Below, piece by piece: positions 1-10,100 of a DNA stretch of 64,000 bases. Location: NCBI RefSeq assembly GCF_009765875.1, contig NZ_LMUP01000007.1, forward strand, positions 1 to 64,000, given 5' to 3'. Within the stretch, counting starts at the first letter, position 1. Each line of letters opens with the position of its first letter. A model generated the notes under the pieces. That model was not told the origin of the DNA. It saw only the letters and a list, made by a program, of their open reading frames with translations, and ran no database searches. Source of the stretch: Pedobacter sp. L105. Lineage in GTDB: Bacteria > Bacteroidota > Bacteroidia > Sphingobacteriales > Sphingobacteriaceae. The translations under genes and the position numbers were made by a program.

Positions 1-22
1 TTCATATTTGTTCTTATTGTTT

Positions 23-937
23 TTAACGATAATAAGCAGAGCCCCGTAGGTTCTCATGCAGCGGCAGCTGCAATTCATCTTGTTGTAGATGCTGCTGATC
101 AAGGTTCTGCCTTAGGATAGATTCCAGAATCTTATAGCCGTATTGTTCAAAGCTGATTGCGCGTAAACAAGCAGATTTTAGCCTTTCAGTGCCATATATT
201 TTCCCTAGCCGCTGGATTCCTCCACAGGATCTGCAAGCTTGTTCGGGATGGGAACGTTGTACAAAGACTTTCTCAATATATTGATAGATTACCGGGTCTT
301 TGGATTCTGCCCAGGAGAGAAAAGAGGCCATATTCCAATCCTTCATTATCTGATGATTTTCCGGCATATGGTTATCATGAGTGCTGAAAGCAGCTGCCGT
401 CCTGTTCCTGAAGTGACAGGCTATTCTTGAACTGTAGGAATAGACCTCCACCAGTGTTTCGCTGTAACGTATTTCCACTTTTCTGCCAATATACTGATGC
501 GGCACACTGTAATAATGCTTATCCTCACTGATAAAGACATGGTAATTCTTTTGAACCATAGTGTGCTTATATGTAAGTAATTCATAAGGTTGGATGGGTA
601 GTGGCGATAATAAAGGCTTTTCCTGATCCAGGAATAACTGTTTCCGGCTGGTTTGCCTTTGTTGATACATTCGCTCATTATAAAGGTCAAGCAAGGGAGA
701 GATAGCTTGATTTAAGGAATGGAGATCAAAGAATACCCTGTCTTTCAGGGTAAAGCAGATACGTTGATACACAAGTCTCACAGCGTTTTCAACCAATGCT
801 TTGTCCTTTGGCTTGCGCGCTCTGGTGGCTAATACCGCTGTTCCATAATGAAGGGCAAACGCTTTAAAGTCTTTATTCAATTCTGGTTCGTACTTAATAC
901 TTTGTCTTTCACGCCAATTACTATTTAAATTATTTTT
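23..937 (-). pseudogene. istA: IS21-family transposase IstA, 5'-truncated remnant
   Basis: The 285-residue reading frame (first usable start TTG at 880) matches only the C-terminal half of IS21 IstA: the end of the integrase core (HYGTAVLATRARKPKDKALVE), then the C-terminal domain with the PYEL and HYYSVPH segments. The frame stays open back to a TGA near 940 and reads IKYEPELN just before the TTG, as in IstA. The N-terminal helix-turn-helix and the first catalytic Asp residues are missing, and no IstA sequence is seen further upstream. An ATG at position 5 (minus strand), 20 bases past the stop, is placed as expected for istB, which would lie outside the window. Full IstA is usually around 500 residues, so this copy is inactive. 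Confidence 0.85.
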
Positions 938-1262
938 TCAGGTCTGCAACTCATTTAATTATTGTTTAATTTAATCTTTCAGTTATAATAACAGATACGC
1001 AATTTATCTAATAAATCTCACACATATAGTCGATAATCGCAAAACATTTTTTTACAAAAAAACATAATTCAAACTAAACACTATCCTCTGAAGTACAGCA
1101 CATTATGTCATCATAAAGCTATGGACTAACAATAAAAGCAATTTTACAATCGTAGCCCATTAGACCTAAGATATTCTCAACGGTGTCCCTAAAGGTTACC
1201 TTACTGAAAAAAGGTATATCTTTTTTTTGTTTTTTACCAATAACAAGTGCAAAAATGATATT
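938..1262. other. AT-rich gap between IS21 remnant and Ter operon
   Basis: About 325 bases of AT-rich sequence with no credible reading frame, between the broken istA and the last gene of the minus-strand operon. It probably holds the operon's 3' end and the junction where the insertion sequence was lost. No convincing terminator hairpin was found. Confidence 0.5.
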
Positions 1263-2753
1263 CTATTCTGCTGGAGTATAAGGCTCGGATATAACTTTAT
1301 TTGTACATCCATAATCTTTTAGGTGCTTGATAAACTGTTTGCATATTGCATCATCCTGTTTCAGGATCTGTCCACTGAAAGCACCTTGGCGAAACAATTG
1401 GCTCAAAGCTGGTGAACTTTTGCCCATTTTTACATGGATAAATGTCTTAGCAGAAATATCATAGACATCACAAACCTCGTTATGGTCAATGCCAATAGAT
1501 TTAGATTTTGAACTTGCGTGACCAAGGTCAAAAAGTAACCTATTCCTCTTTTTGCAGATCTCTGCATTATAGTCGCTTTCCATGATTTTACTTTTAGAAG
1601 GTGTAGGGAAATTATGGTGCTCCAAAACTCTATCTAAGTAAAATTTATTGACTTTAGCAAAAAAGCTAGGATCTACAACATACCAGCTGCCTTCAGATAG
1701 GATATATTTGTGATCGTTGAATTCAGTTTCCCAGGCGAGGCACCGTTGGAGGGGCCAGGATTGATTTTTCCCATTTTCTTCATTTAACAAATTAACTTTA
1801 AAGCTGTCTATATTTTCTTCTTTAATTTCTTTTCTCGCCTCACCAATTGATTTTTTCCAGTCGAGCATGTCAGGCATATTAAAAGCCTCCTTTTTGTTCA
1901 AACGAGCGCGATCACCTGAAGAAAAGACAAATCCATTATATTCAAAAATTAATTCATAATAAACCGGAGGGGAAAAAAACATATTTTCGAATTTAGCTTG
2001 CTTAAGATTTTTGACAAGGTGCTTTGTTAATGCCTCAACCAGAGATTTATCGCGAACCATAGCAATATTGTCTATCCATGGATAATCCTTTTTATATCCA
2101 TTTGATAAATAATATTTAATCGCTTCTTTGCACAAACTCTTAAGCTTCTCAAGACCTTCAACTCCCTTTATCAGCCGCAAACTATCTTTACCATCCATAG
2201 ATTCTCCTAAAATATGACCTTTAGGAAGCTTGCCCGTAATCCCCCTCAAAATATCCTTTTGCTTATTGATCCCGAATTCTTCCGGAGTCGAGCCAACGAC
2301 CGCTTGCTTTTTTGTTTTTTGTGAGTTGGTTTCGGGAGTTGTAGTATCTATTTGTCTGATTTCTTCCTTAGGAATACAATTTAGTGCCGTCCGAAGACCA
2401 AAGTTATACTCGATCTTCGGCATATCCATCAAATGAATTCCAGAACCTAGAGGTATTGCCATAAATCTTCCTTCAACTTTTACTACGATTACAGCTTGCG
2501 ATGAAGAATTATTAAAAGGCTTAGTATTAACGTTAAAGTTTTCATTTAGATAATTGGCCCAATCAGGCGTATTTTTTTTACAATCAATATAATAAAGCCA
2601 AAAATCTCCTTTTTCTTCATAATGCAGCCTTGTACCCTTCTTAAATAGCTGTCTAGGGTCTTTTATATATTCTTTGATGAGATAGATTGTTGGTTTGATA
2701 GCGCTCATTATGCTTTTTTTTATAGTTGTGAATAATTGATCATATTTCTTCAT
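1263..2753 (-). CDS. TIGR04141 / DUF6119 sporadically distributed protein
   Basis: A 496-residue protein recognised by family landmarks: an N-terminal region with PDWANYL and SGIHLMD, the FGLRTALN block at about residues 118-125 followed by the DTTTPE stretch, the FGINKQKDILRGITG block, and the C-terminal IHVKMGKSSPALSQLFRQG block at about 439-457. TIGR04141/DUF6119 proteins occur patchily in bacteria, often in mobile or defence-like neighbourhoods; their biochemical role is not known to me. It is the last gene of the Ter operon, and its ATG overlaps the terC stop by 4 bases (2750-2753), so translation is probably coupled. No signal peptide or membrane segment. Confidence 0.85.
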   Translation of the reverse strand: MKKYDQLFTTIKKSIMSAIKPTIYLIKEYIKDPRQLFKKGTRLHYEEKGDFWLYYIDCKKNTPDWANYLNENFNVNTKPFNNSSSQAVIVVKVEGRFMAIPLGSGIHLMDMPKIEYNFGLRTALNCIPKEEIRQIDTTTPETNSQKTKKQAVVGSTPEEFGINKQKDILRGITGKLPKGHILGESMDGKDSLRLIKGVEGLEKLKSLCKEAIKYYLSNGYKKDYPWIDNIAMVRDKSLVEALTKHLVKNLKQAKFENMFFSPPVYYELIFEYNGFVFSSGDRARLNKKEAFNMPDMLDWKKSIGEARKEIKEENIDSFKVNLLNEENGKNQSWPLQRCLAWETEFNDHKYILSEGSWYVVDPSFFAKVNKFYLDRVLEHHNFPTPSKSKIMESDYNAEICKKRNRLLFDLGHASSKSKSIGIDHNEVCDVYDISAKTFIHVKMGKSSPALSQLFRQGAFSGQILKQDDAICKQFIKHLKDYGCTNKVISEPYTPAE

Positions 2754-3568
2754 ACTCTGTCTAATACCTCATTTCCAGGTTTGGAAACATTTAACTCGAC
2801 CACCTTCCTTTTCGGATAATTAAAAACCAATGAAGTAATCACAGGAACAACAAACACAGCTACCGTAAAAATTGATACGAACATATCTGTCTTCTCTCCT
2901 TCGATTAGCTGGGAAATTTGTGATTTTGGAGCATAATGAGTAAAAAAAGAAGAGATGAGTTTAATTCCCAGCACTCCGATTACAATGAATGCAACAGTTT
3001 CCAGAAAACTAAACTTCTCCATTAATTTCACAAATGCCTGTGCAACAAATCTCATGGCAAGAATTCCAATAAAAACGCCAATGTAAATGAGCCAGATATG
3101 ATCGGTAAAGGCTACCGCGGCAAAAACATTATCAATAGAAAAAGCCAAATCCATAACCTCCACTAGTGCGACAGTTGCCCAAAATGTTCCGACTAAGCCT
3201 ACAGTAGACTTATAAAGCCGGTTCTTGCTTTTGTCAATTTCGTCTTCTCCATCTTCTTTCTTTGAATTCTTCTTCATGAAGTAATCAAAAGTCAGGTATA
3301 AGAGATAGAACCCACCTATGGGCTTTAGCCACCAGATCTTAACCAGCCATGCTGCCAGAAATAAGCAAATACCACGAAACACATATGCCCCAATAATACC
3401 ATACTTCAATGCTTTACTTCTTTGATCTTTTGGAAGATCCATCACCATAGTAGCCAAGACAGCGGCATTATCTACTGATAGCAAACTTTCTATAACAATT
3501 AAATTTAAAATGATTAGTAGCCCAGCCTGGATATCATTTCCAAGAATATTATGTAAAAAATCCATCAT
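2750..3568 (-). CDS. terC: TerC-family integral membrane protein
   Basis: A 272-residue polytopic membrane protein. It carries the two hallmark TerC motifs in which an acidic Asp lies in a membrane helix: SVDNAAVLA at residues 31-39 and DLAFSIDNVFAA at about 140-151. A charged cytoplasmic loop (residues 98-120) separates the halves. TerC proteins are linked to tellurite resistance, metal handling and envelope stress, and form the membrane partner of TerD proteins. Here it sits three genes downstream of two terD genes in one operon and overlaps the following DUF6119 gene. Which metal it senses or moves cannot be read from sequence. Confidence 0.92.
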   Translation of the reverse strand: MMDFLHNILGNDIQAGLLIILNLIVIESLLSVDNAAVLATMVMDLPKDQRSKALKYGIIGAYVFRGICLFLAAWLVKIWWLKPIGGFYLLYLTFDYFMKKNSKKEDGEDEIDKSKNRLYKSTVGLVGTFWATVALVEVMDLAFSIDNVFAAVAFTDHIWLIYIGVFIGILAMRFVAQAFVKLMEKFSFLETVAFIVIGVLGIKLISSFFTHYAPKSQISQLIEGEKTDMFVSIFTVAVFVVPVITSLVFNYPKRKVVELNVSKPGNEVLDRV

Positions 3569-3621
3569 GTATAATTATTTAATTTGCTGATCTATATTCA
3601 ATTTAGACGTTTAGTGATTAG

Positions 3622-3834
3622 CTAAATTTTTCTAAGAATTGCCTTCAACGCGGTTATTAAGAAAATAATAAAAAAAGCAACGATGACAGGTGCAAAAACC
3701 TCGAACCAGCCTATACTGCCTGTAATCACCTTTGTTAAAAAAAAGATTGCGCTAAATAGTATTCCTAATGAAATTAAAACTTGTTTGATACCTGTTTGAC
3801 CAGTCTTAGTTTTCTGAGTTCTTCTCTTTGCCAC
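3622..3834 (-). CDS. Small two-helix membrane protein
   Basis: A 70-residue protein with a basic N-terminus (KRRTQKTKTG) and two hydrophobic segments at about 20-40 and 45-65. I do not recognise a family. It lies between the OmpA-domain gene (21-base gap) and terC (53-base gap) on the same strand, so it is probably an accessory membrane subunit of the Ter system. Confidence 0.6.
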   Translation of the reverse strand: MAKRRTQKTKTGQTGIKQVLISLGILFSAIFFLTKVITGSIGWFEVFAPVIVAFFIIFLITALKAILRKI

Positions 3835-3855
3835 AAGGAGTATCTTTCAATTAAT

Positions 3856-4623
3856 TTACGGAAGCGTAATTTCCACCCTTCTGTTCTTTTTTCTGCCAGC
3901 ATTGGTTTCATTTGATGCAATAGGATCCTCAATTCCTTTTCCGGTTGCTACTACCCTGCTCTCCGCAATAGCTTTAGTAACGAGGTATTTCTTAAAGGCA
4001 TCTGCTCTTGCCTGAGAGATGGTCTGATTGATCTCAAGAGAACCATCACTACTTGCATAACCATTTATATGAATTGATGCAGCAGGGTTTTCAGTCAGAT
4101 AAGAAATGATTCTTCTGACCAATGATTGATCTACCTTTTTAAAAGAAGAAGCACCCTGGTTAAACGTAACTGGTATTTTATGATTTAACCCCGTCCTGAA
4201 AACATCAGGAATATCAGATACTGTTTTTACAGGTGTAACAGCCGTATTTTTAGCTACAGGAGTTTCTGTAACAATGGGCTTGACAGAGGCAGTTTTAACT
4301 GCTGTATCGGCTGGTACAGCCTTAGCTTCTATATTTTTATTGCTGCTATCAGCAATTTTAGTACTGGAATCAACAGTAGTGGTAGCAGATAATGCACCTT
4401 CACCCGTATTTTCTGTTTTTGGAAGAGATGAATAATACCAGATCCCTCCTCCTACAACTAAGATCCCAACTAATCCGACGATCCACATCTTTGATTTCGT
4501 AGATTGCCCTGATACCATTGCATTAGTTACATCACCTTTTGATAGATCAAATTTAGATTTAGTGGGTATTTTACTCGTTGAGTCTGGTACAGACCCATCG
4601 TTTTTATTTAAATCAAATGCCAT
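3856..4623 (-). CDS. Membrane-anchored OmpA-domain protein of the Ter operon
   Basis: A 255-residue protein. Residues 1-45 are cytoplasmic-looking and hold two short motifs (FDLNKNDG at 3-10, KFDLSKGD at 24-31) that resemble the first strands of TerD proteins. A single membrane segment follows at 46-64, then a Thr/Val/Ala-rich linker, then a C-terminal OmpA-like peptidoglycan-binding domain from about 150, including the ARADAFKKYL helix and the final NRRVEI strand. The layout suggests an inner-membrane protein whose outer part grips peptidoglycan and whose short inner tail docks to TerD-like partners; the docking is inference. The gene directly follows the terD pair (13-base gap). Confidence 0.8.
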   Translation of the reverse strand: MAFDLNKNDGSVPDSTSKIPTKSKFDLSKGDVTNAMVSGQSTKSKMWIVGLVGILVVGGGIWYYSSLPKTENTGEGALSATTTVDSSTKIADSSNKNIEAKAVPADTAVKTASVKPIVTETPVAKNTAVTPVKTVSDIPDVFRTGLNHKIPVTFNQGASSFKKVDQSLVRRIISYLTENPAASIHINGYASSDGSLEINQTISQARADAFKKYLVTKAIAESRVVATGKGIEDPIASNETNAGRKKNRRVEITLP

Positions 4624-4636
4624 AATTTCAACTGGA

Positions 4637-5290
4637 TTAAGTGTACATATCTACTAATGTTTGCAAACTGCCGGTATGAGCTCTGCCCATGGCCTCAAAT
4701 TCCCAGGTATCACCAACACGGAATAAACGACCAAATTCAACAGCATCTTCGTTGGTGTACTGATCTTTCAAATCATAGCGGGTAATTTCTTCTCCGGTAC
4801 TTTCATTGACAATCCGGATGTAACAATCATTCACTTGTCCAAAGTGGAGATCTAATGTCCTGCGGTCTTTCTTATTGTCATGTGGATACTTACAGACGGT
4901 ACAGCAGATAATGATCTGTTCAATCTTCTGACTAACCTTCGTTAGATCAATAAACATATCTTCATCATCATCGCCATCACTTCTGGTTCCGTCAGGATCA
5001 TCAATTGCACCAATGATCGCCCCGTCCTCTGTCAATGGCCTGAAAAGGCCTTTTTCTAGTTTATCTTCAATTTTATTACCCATACGGAGCTGACCGTAAA
5101 AAGTGAAGTAAGAATCTGAAGGGATTTTGAAATCGCTTCCTATAGAGAAAGCAGACACATCCAGATCAAATTCTGGCCCACCTGGTTCGTCATTAGGATC
5201 CCATCCCATTCCAATTTTTACAATTGATAGTCCGGGTGCCGCCTTGGAAAGGGAAAATCTATCCCCTTTACTTAAATTAAAACTGCTCAT
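4637..5290 (-). CDS. terD: TerD-family protein with extended loop
   Basis: A 217-residue TerD-domain protein. The start is placed at the ATG at 5290 (MSSFNLSKGDRFSLSK), the canonical TerD N-terminus; the open frame extends back to 5530 but that part is antisense-type noise inside the neighbouring terD. Typical features are GMGWDP at 27-32, FDLDVSAF at 41-48 and the acidic SDGDDDEDMFIDL at about 104-116, which form the calcium-binding region of the family. Compared with the next TerD it has about 30 extra residues (65-100) between the FYGQ strand and the acidic motif. TerD proteins act in the cytoplasm in tellurite and stress resistance. Confidence 0.9.
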   Translation of the reverse strand: MSSFNLSKGDRFSLSKAAPGLSIVKIGMGWDPNDEPGGPEFDLDVSAFSIGSDFKIPSDSYFTFYGQLRMGNKIEDKLEKGLFRPLTEDGAIIGAIDDPDGTRSDGDDDEDMFIDLTKVSQKIEQIIICCTVCKYPHDNKKDRRTLDLHFGQVNDCYIRIVNESTGEEITRYDLKDQYTNEDAVEFGRLFRVGDTWEFEAMGRAHTGSLQTLVDMYT

Positions 5291-5301
5291 ATTGATATGT
5301 T

Positions 5302-5868
5302 TTATTGATATAATTCTACTAGTGTATTTAATCCTCCGGAAAATGCTTGCCCAAGTGCTTCTACATTCCAATCCCCTCCATTTCTTGAAATAGCGGCTAT
5401 AATCAAAGAATCTTCGTTGGTAAAGTTGTCCTTTAACTGATATTGGCACAGAATGGAATTGTCCGCAGCATTTCTGATATTGATATAAGAGTTCTGGACG
5501 TGCCCGAAATGATGCCCCCGCTCTTCGCATTGATCAATTGTCACTGCAAAATACAGGAACTCAACTTTTGGATCTATTTTAGACAAGTCGATGTTAATCA
5601 CTTCATCATCTCCCTCACCTTCACCACCTCTGCTATCACCAGGATAGTCTGTAGAACCATCCGGACTTGCTGAATTATTATAAAAAATGAAGTACTCATC
5701 TGCAACCAGCTTACCATTTTCGCCTAACATAAATAAGGATAGATCCAGGTCTACGGGATAACCATTAATGATAGCCGGATCCCAGCCTAAACCAGCTACG
5801 ATTTTGTGGAGCCCCGGTTGTTGCTTACTGATGGAGATCGGTTTTTTCTTTTCTAATTGTATAGCCAT
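5302..5868 (-). CDS. terD: TerD-family protein
   Basis: A 188-residue protein of normal TerD length (family about 190). It shows the N-terminal LEKKKPISISKQQPGL strand pair, GLGWDP at 26-31, VDLDLSLFML at 39-48, the FYNN strand at 62-65 and the acidic GEGDDEVINIDL motif at about 84-95. These positions bind calcium in characterised TerD proteins. It is the first of two tandem terD genes (11-base gap) and follows the Pro-rich Hsp70-like protein by 22 bases. Confidence 0.93.
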   Translation of the reverse strand: MAIQLEKKKPISISKQQPGLHKIVAGLGWDPAIINGYPVDLDLSLFMLGENGKLVADEYFIFYNNSASPDGSTDYPGDSRGGEGEGDDEVINIDLSKIDPKVEFLYFAVTIDQCEERGHHFGHVQNSYINIRNAADNSILCQYQLKDNFTNEDSLIIAAISRNGGDWNVEALGQAFSGGLNTLVELYQ

Positions 5869-5890
5869 TGTATTTTATGATTTAATCTTG

Positions 5891-7195
5891 CTAATTCCCC
5901 TTTTTAGGGGGAAGCGGGGGAACCTTTACTGTATTTACTTTTATTGTGCCTGACGGTTTTACTTGAGGCAATTTTGGAATAGGAATAGGCCGTTGGCTTA
6001 CATTTACCTCTTTTTTTGGCGGCAATGGAGGGGGCATCTTTGGTGGCGGAAGCGGTGGCCTTGGGGATACTGAAGTTCCAGGCAATACTGGCGGTGTAAA
6101 AGTCTCCCTCACTTTAACGCTATAATTGGAACCGGAGATTTCTGCAAAAACAGCTTGCATAGTATCTTTATTATCCAGGGCTTTTACTTCTTTCACGTAG
6201 TGATATCTCTTTAGTAGTTTATTGGAAAAATAAGGAGTACTGATCTCCCCGGTACCCAATAAAACAACTACATCCTCTCCCTGTAATCCACTGGATTTCA
6301 ATAAATCATCTATCGCAGAATAAATTATACTGTCATTAGAATAGTAGTTCAGTCTGTCATTGAGATTCCTTTCATTTACTTTAAACCAGTAGCAATTTCC
6401 ATCAGATAGCTCAGCATCGCCTTTTATAATAGGATTGATATTTTCTAACAGATTTGCGCAGAAAGGAAGTAACGCTGCAACCTCGGTACCTTTATCTATT
6501 GATAAATAGGAGTTTTGAAGAATGATGTATTCAATGATCATATCTGCTAAAATCTTTACTCTCGGATCTGCTCCCTGCCCGTCCAGTTTAAAAGAACCTA
6601 TCAGGTCAGCATTGATACCTTGATAGAGTTGCAGATATAATACATCATCAATACCACTCAATAACAGAATTGCTTTATCTCTTCCAAAAACTCCTTTTTG
6701 AGCCAATACTTCAAACAATAGGTTATTAAAATGAATCCGGTCCAGGTTAAAATAACCGGCTTCTTTAAACAGGTTTTCTATCAATGATTTTTCATTATCT
6801 TCTATATCGGTGTCAAATAAAAAACGTAATGGAAAATGCTGCCTGTAGGATTCGATGGAGTCTGCTTTATATAAAATGGTATTGAGAAAATGAGATAAAT
6901 ACTGCTCAATTCCATAATAAAAAAGCTGCTTAACCGGCTTTTTATTACCATAGATGGTGAAATGCATGCCTGGATCCTTAATAATTTCAAAGTAGTTACC
7001 ATAGGCATTAGGATCATGACGGTAGAACCGTTCTCTGGCAGCATTACCAAAAATAAAGTCGTTACCATTCACATAGAAGTACAAGGGAATTTCATTCGAT
7101 TCCCTCATCTTTAATGGCGCATAGGCGTTACTATCTGACTGGTACCAGAAAGAAACTGAACGTTTAGATATTTTTACCAATACACAGAATTTCAT
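5891..7195 (-). CDS. Degenerate Hsp70-like (ASKHA) protein with Pro-rich tail
   Basis: A 434-residue protein with no family I can name. The fold looks like a decayed Hsp70/actin ATPase: a first strand at 1-20 without the DxGxT loop, a second-lobe strand AILLLSGIDDVLYLQL at 175-190 without DxGG, and an adenosine-type loop VVVLLGTGEIST at 309-320. Catalytic loops appear lost, so it may bind rather than hydrolyse nucleotide. Residues 368-434 form a Pro-rich tail with repeated PPLPPKK, PPLPPPK and PIPIPK elements, which look like docking peptides. It follows the SrfB-like ATPase gene after 4 bases. The Hsp70 relation is inference from motif placement. Confidence 0.6.
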   Translation of the reverse strand: MKFCVLVKISKRSVSFWYQSDSNAYAPLKMRESNEIPLYFYVNGNDFIFGNAARERFYRHDPNAYGNYFEIIKDPGMHFTIYGNKKPVKQLFYYGIEQYLSHFLNTILYKADSIESYRQHFPLRFLFDTDIEDNEKSLIENLFKEAGYFNLDRIHFNNLLFEVLAQKGVFGRDKAILLLSGIDDVLYLQLYQGINADLIGSFKLDGQGADPRVKILADMIIEYIILQNSYLSIDKGTEVAALLPFCANLLENINPIIKGDAELSDGNCYWFKVNERNLNDRLNYYSNDSIIYSAIDDLLKSSGLQGEDVVVLLGTGEISTPYFSNKLLKRYHYVKEVKALDNKDTMQAVFAEISGSNYSVKVRETFTPPVLPGTSVSPRPPLPPPKMPPPLPPKKEVNVSQRPIPIPKLPQVKPSGTIKVNTVKVPPLPPKKGN

Positions 7196-7199
7196 GATC

Positions 7200-10100
7200 C
7201 TATTGTTTTTGAATTCCTTTAAGCAGATGTTTTTCGAAGAATTTCATGCCTTCTAAAATGATGATTGGGGCCACATAATCAAACTCTTTCTGATCATCAT
7301 GCTTCCGCTTTTGTGCTTTGATAAAAGCAGGCTCTCCTTTGATATAATTTTCCATATTCATATCCTGAAAGCCAGCCATAAAATCTGCAGGACTCATTTT
7401 TAAGCCAAACATGCTGGAAGAAACTTTGTAGAATAAATCGGCAAAATCCATAAATCTTGGACAAAGCGGTTTTCCCTCCTGAGGCAAATAGATAAAGTGA
7501 TTACCTATATGTTCTAACATTTCCGGAGTGATAGAGTTAGTGGATTCCAGATATTTGAATTCCCCGGCAGGGGTAACCACGCAAAAATTGTCTTCTCCCA
7601 GGATCTCAATAGCCTGTTTATTGGCAGGAACCAGTATACTGGTGATATTTGTTGGAATAGCCAGGCCTTTGGACACTTCATATTTAACATCAGCATTGTT
7701 GACTCCACGCTGCGAATTGATATCAATTATTTTTAAGGGATTGGTTTGAAACGGTTTAATAGTCTGCTTCGCTATTGCTTCCCCGCCCATTCCCCTGATA
7801 AACATCTGGGTATAGTAATCATCAGCTGCTGTTGGATTCACCGCTGTAAACCAGTCGAAAATCCTTGACCCTTTGCCCGCAAAAGCAATCTTGATTTTGG
7901 GAGGAAGGGCTTTAACATGCACCGGCGCATCCTCAGACTTTACAATCTCAGTTCTTAATTTATAAGCCAGCTGACCGGCATAATACATGATGAGCCCTGT
8001 AACGTATAAATTTACACTCATCATCTCTTTACATTCTGCGGCTATCAAGAGATAAAAAGTTTCAAAATCTGCAGCTTCCAGACGATCTACAACCTGTTCA
8101 AAATAATATGGGGCAGTATTTTCAGAGAATTTATTGGCACCATGATTCAATCCTTCAATGAAGATATTTTTTCTCTCACACATTCTCAGCAAAACGTTCT
8201 TAAAGTTTGGAGAGAACTTAGTGGCCTGAGCTACCCTTTCTGCAGCAAAATGAATAGAGTTTTGCTTGATCATGGCTTTTCCATTCTCCATCTGGCACAA
8301 TGCCGTAATATCAGTTGTACTTCCACCAATATCAAAACATAGAACCAGTTCTTCAGGATTAATAGAATAACCTCCATTTGGCCTGACCAGGTAATTTGCT
8401 ACAGCACAGGCTTCAGAGAGTGACTCTTCATTACTTAATTTTTTGAAATCGAAGCGTACCGGTCCTGTTTCTGTAGTTATATTAACAACACCAGAAGCTT
8501 TAACAGGTTCATCACCCCAGCCACCACCGGCAGCTGCAGCATTAGTTACCGAACTCCAGCCGTTAGCGCTGTTTCCAGCTGACCCCCAGCTTGAGGCTGA
8601 TGCTGGCGGATCAGTCACACCACTGCCCCAACCAGAATCAGCAGCCGGTGTATTCCATGTACTATTACCCGAGGTATCACCAATATCTGAGAGATCTGAT
8701 GGCGGGTAGGGTTTCAACTTGACATTGCCAACAATCGGAGAAATCTCTCTCAAAGAATCCCATATACCCCTGTATTCGTTTAACAATTCTTTACCCATTG
8801 ATGATGGATAAGACCATTTTAAGGTGTGAGGCTCGTGGCCCTCAATAAATAACTGTGCATAAACATGTAATAATAAAGAGCTTAAATAAGCAGTTTTATA
8901 ACTCTTGTCAATTGATTGGGTTGACCACTTCATGTTATATACCAGCTCTGCCCTGCCAACTCTATTGTAACTCAGAATATAGCGGTTGTCTTCTGCCGTT
9001 TCAATCGGCAGATTCTTTTCAAAACAAGGAAACCCACCTTTAACCGCTTGCGCCATCAAGGAATCGTTCTGAATTTTACCATCATTGACTAGCCTTCTGG
9101 AGTCATGAATAGTTAAAACCGACTTAATTGCATTCGTAAGGATTTCATCATTTTGGAAAAAGAAAATCTCATCTTCCACAGCCGGGCGTTTATCATTGTC
9201 CTTGACATCAGTGGAAAGCAGCGAAACCCTTTTATTAGTTAATTTTAAACTTTCACATACTTCATTTTTATGGTCGGAAAAATAAGCAATAGAAGTGTTT
9301 GTGCTTCCAAAGTCTACACCCAAATAGGCTTTTGACAGTGTTTTTGGAGAATTGAGCATATTGACCGGTAAGAATTGTGTATTTCCTGATCCATCATAAC
9401 GAATGATCCCAAATCCGCAATCAATACCCGCATGGGCAAATTTTACGCCCTTGAATGGCCTGTTGCTTTCGTAAATCTCGTATTTGTATTTGTTGTCAGC
9501 TACAGCATTATTTGATGTGATGTGCAGTTCTGTTTTAATAGCACCATTTTTTTCAGGAATAGTAGCCGACCGGCCATTGCTGGCCAAATACAGTGGAACC
9601 CCTTTTTCATCGAGCACAATCCGGAAAAAATCGTCGTCGATATTACCTATAAACGGAGTGGCCTGAAACTTTGCATCATTATGCGGAATTTCTGAATATA
9701 AAAAATACCGGTTCCATTGTTTGGAAATGAAGTTGGGCCACATTAAAATGTCTTTCCCACCTATGGGCAAAGCAATTACATTATATATGACTTCTTTAAT
9801 AATTTCATTTCCACTTTCTGTATATAATTTGAGATTGACAGTAAGGCGCTCGCCATCCTTATCATTTGGGTCATAAATAGCAGTAATCCTTGAATTCACA
9901 TTGGAAGCATCTGAAATGCCGACCAATGCATCCAGCGTAGCGCCAAAAACATTTAGGGCCAACGGTGTTAATGGTAAGGTAAAATAAGCATAGGTATTTC
10001 GCTCACCTTTAGTTTCTGCTGCTAATAAAAGTATGGGTTTAGTTTGGAGGTAATTTCTGGTTTCCATCCCTTCTTTACCAAAGTCTATCTGGGCGATCTC

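Noticed and set aside
5291-5530. N-terminal extension of the first terD to 5530
   Set aside because: The extra residues come from the neighbouring terD read in another frame; the canonical TerD start MSSFNLSKGD is at 5290.
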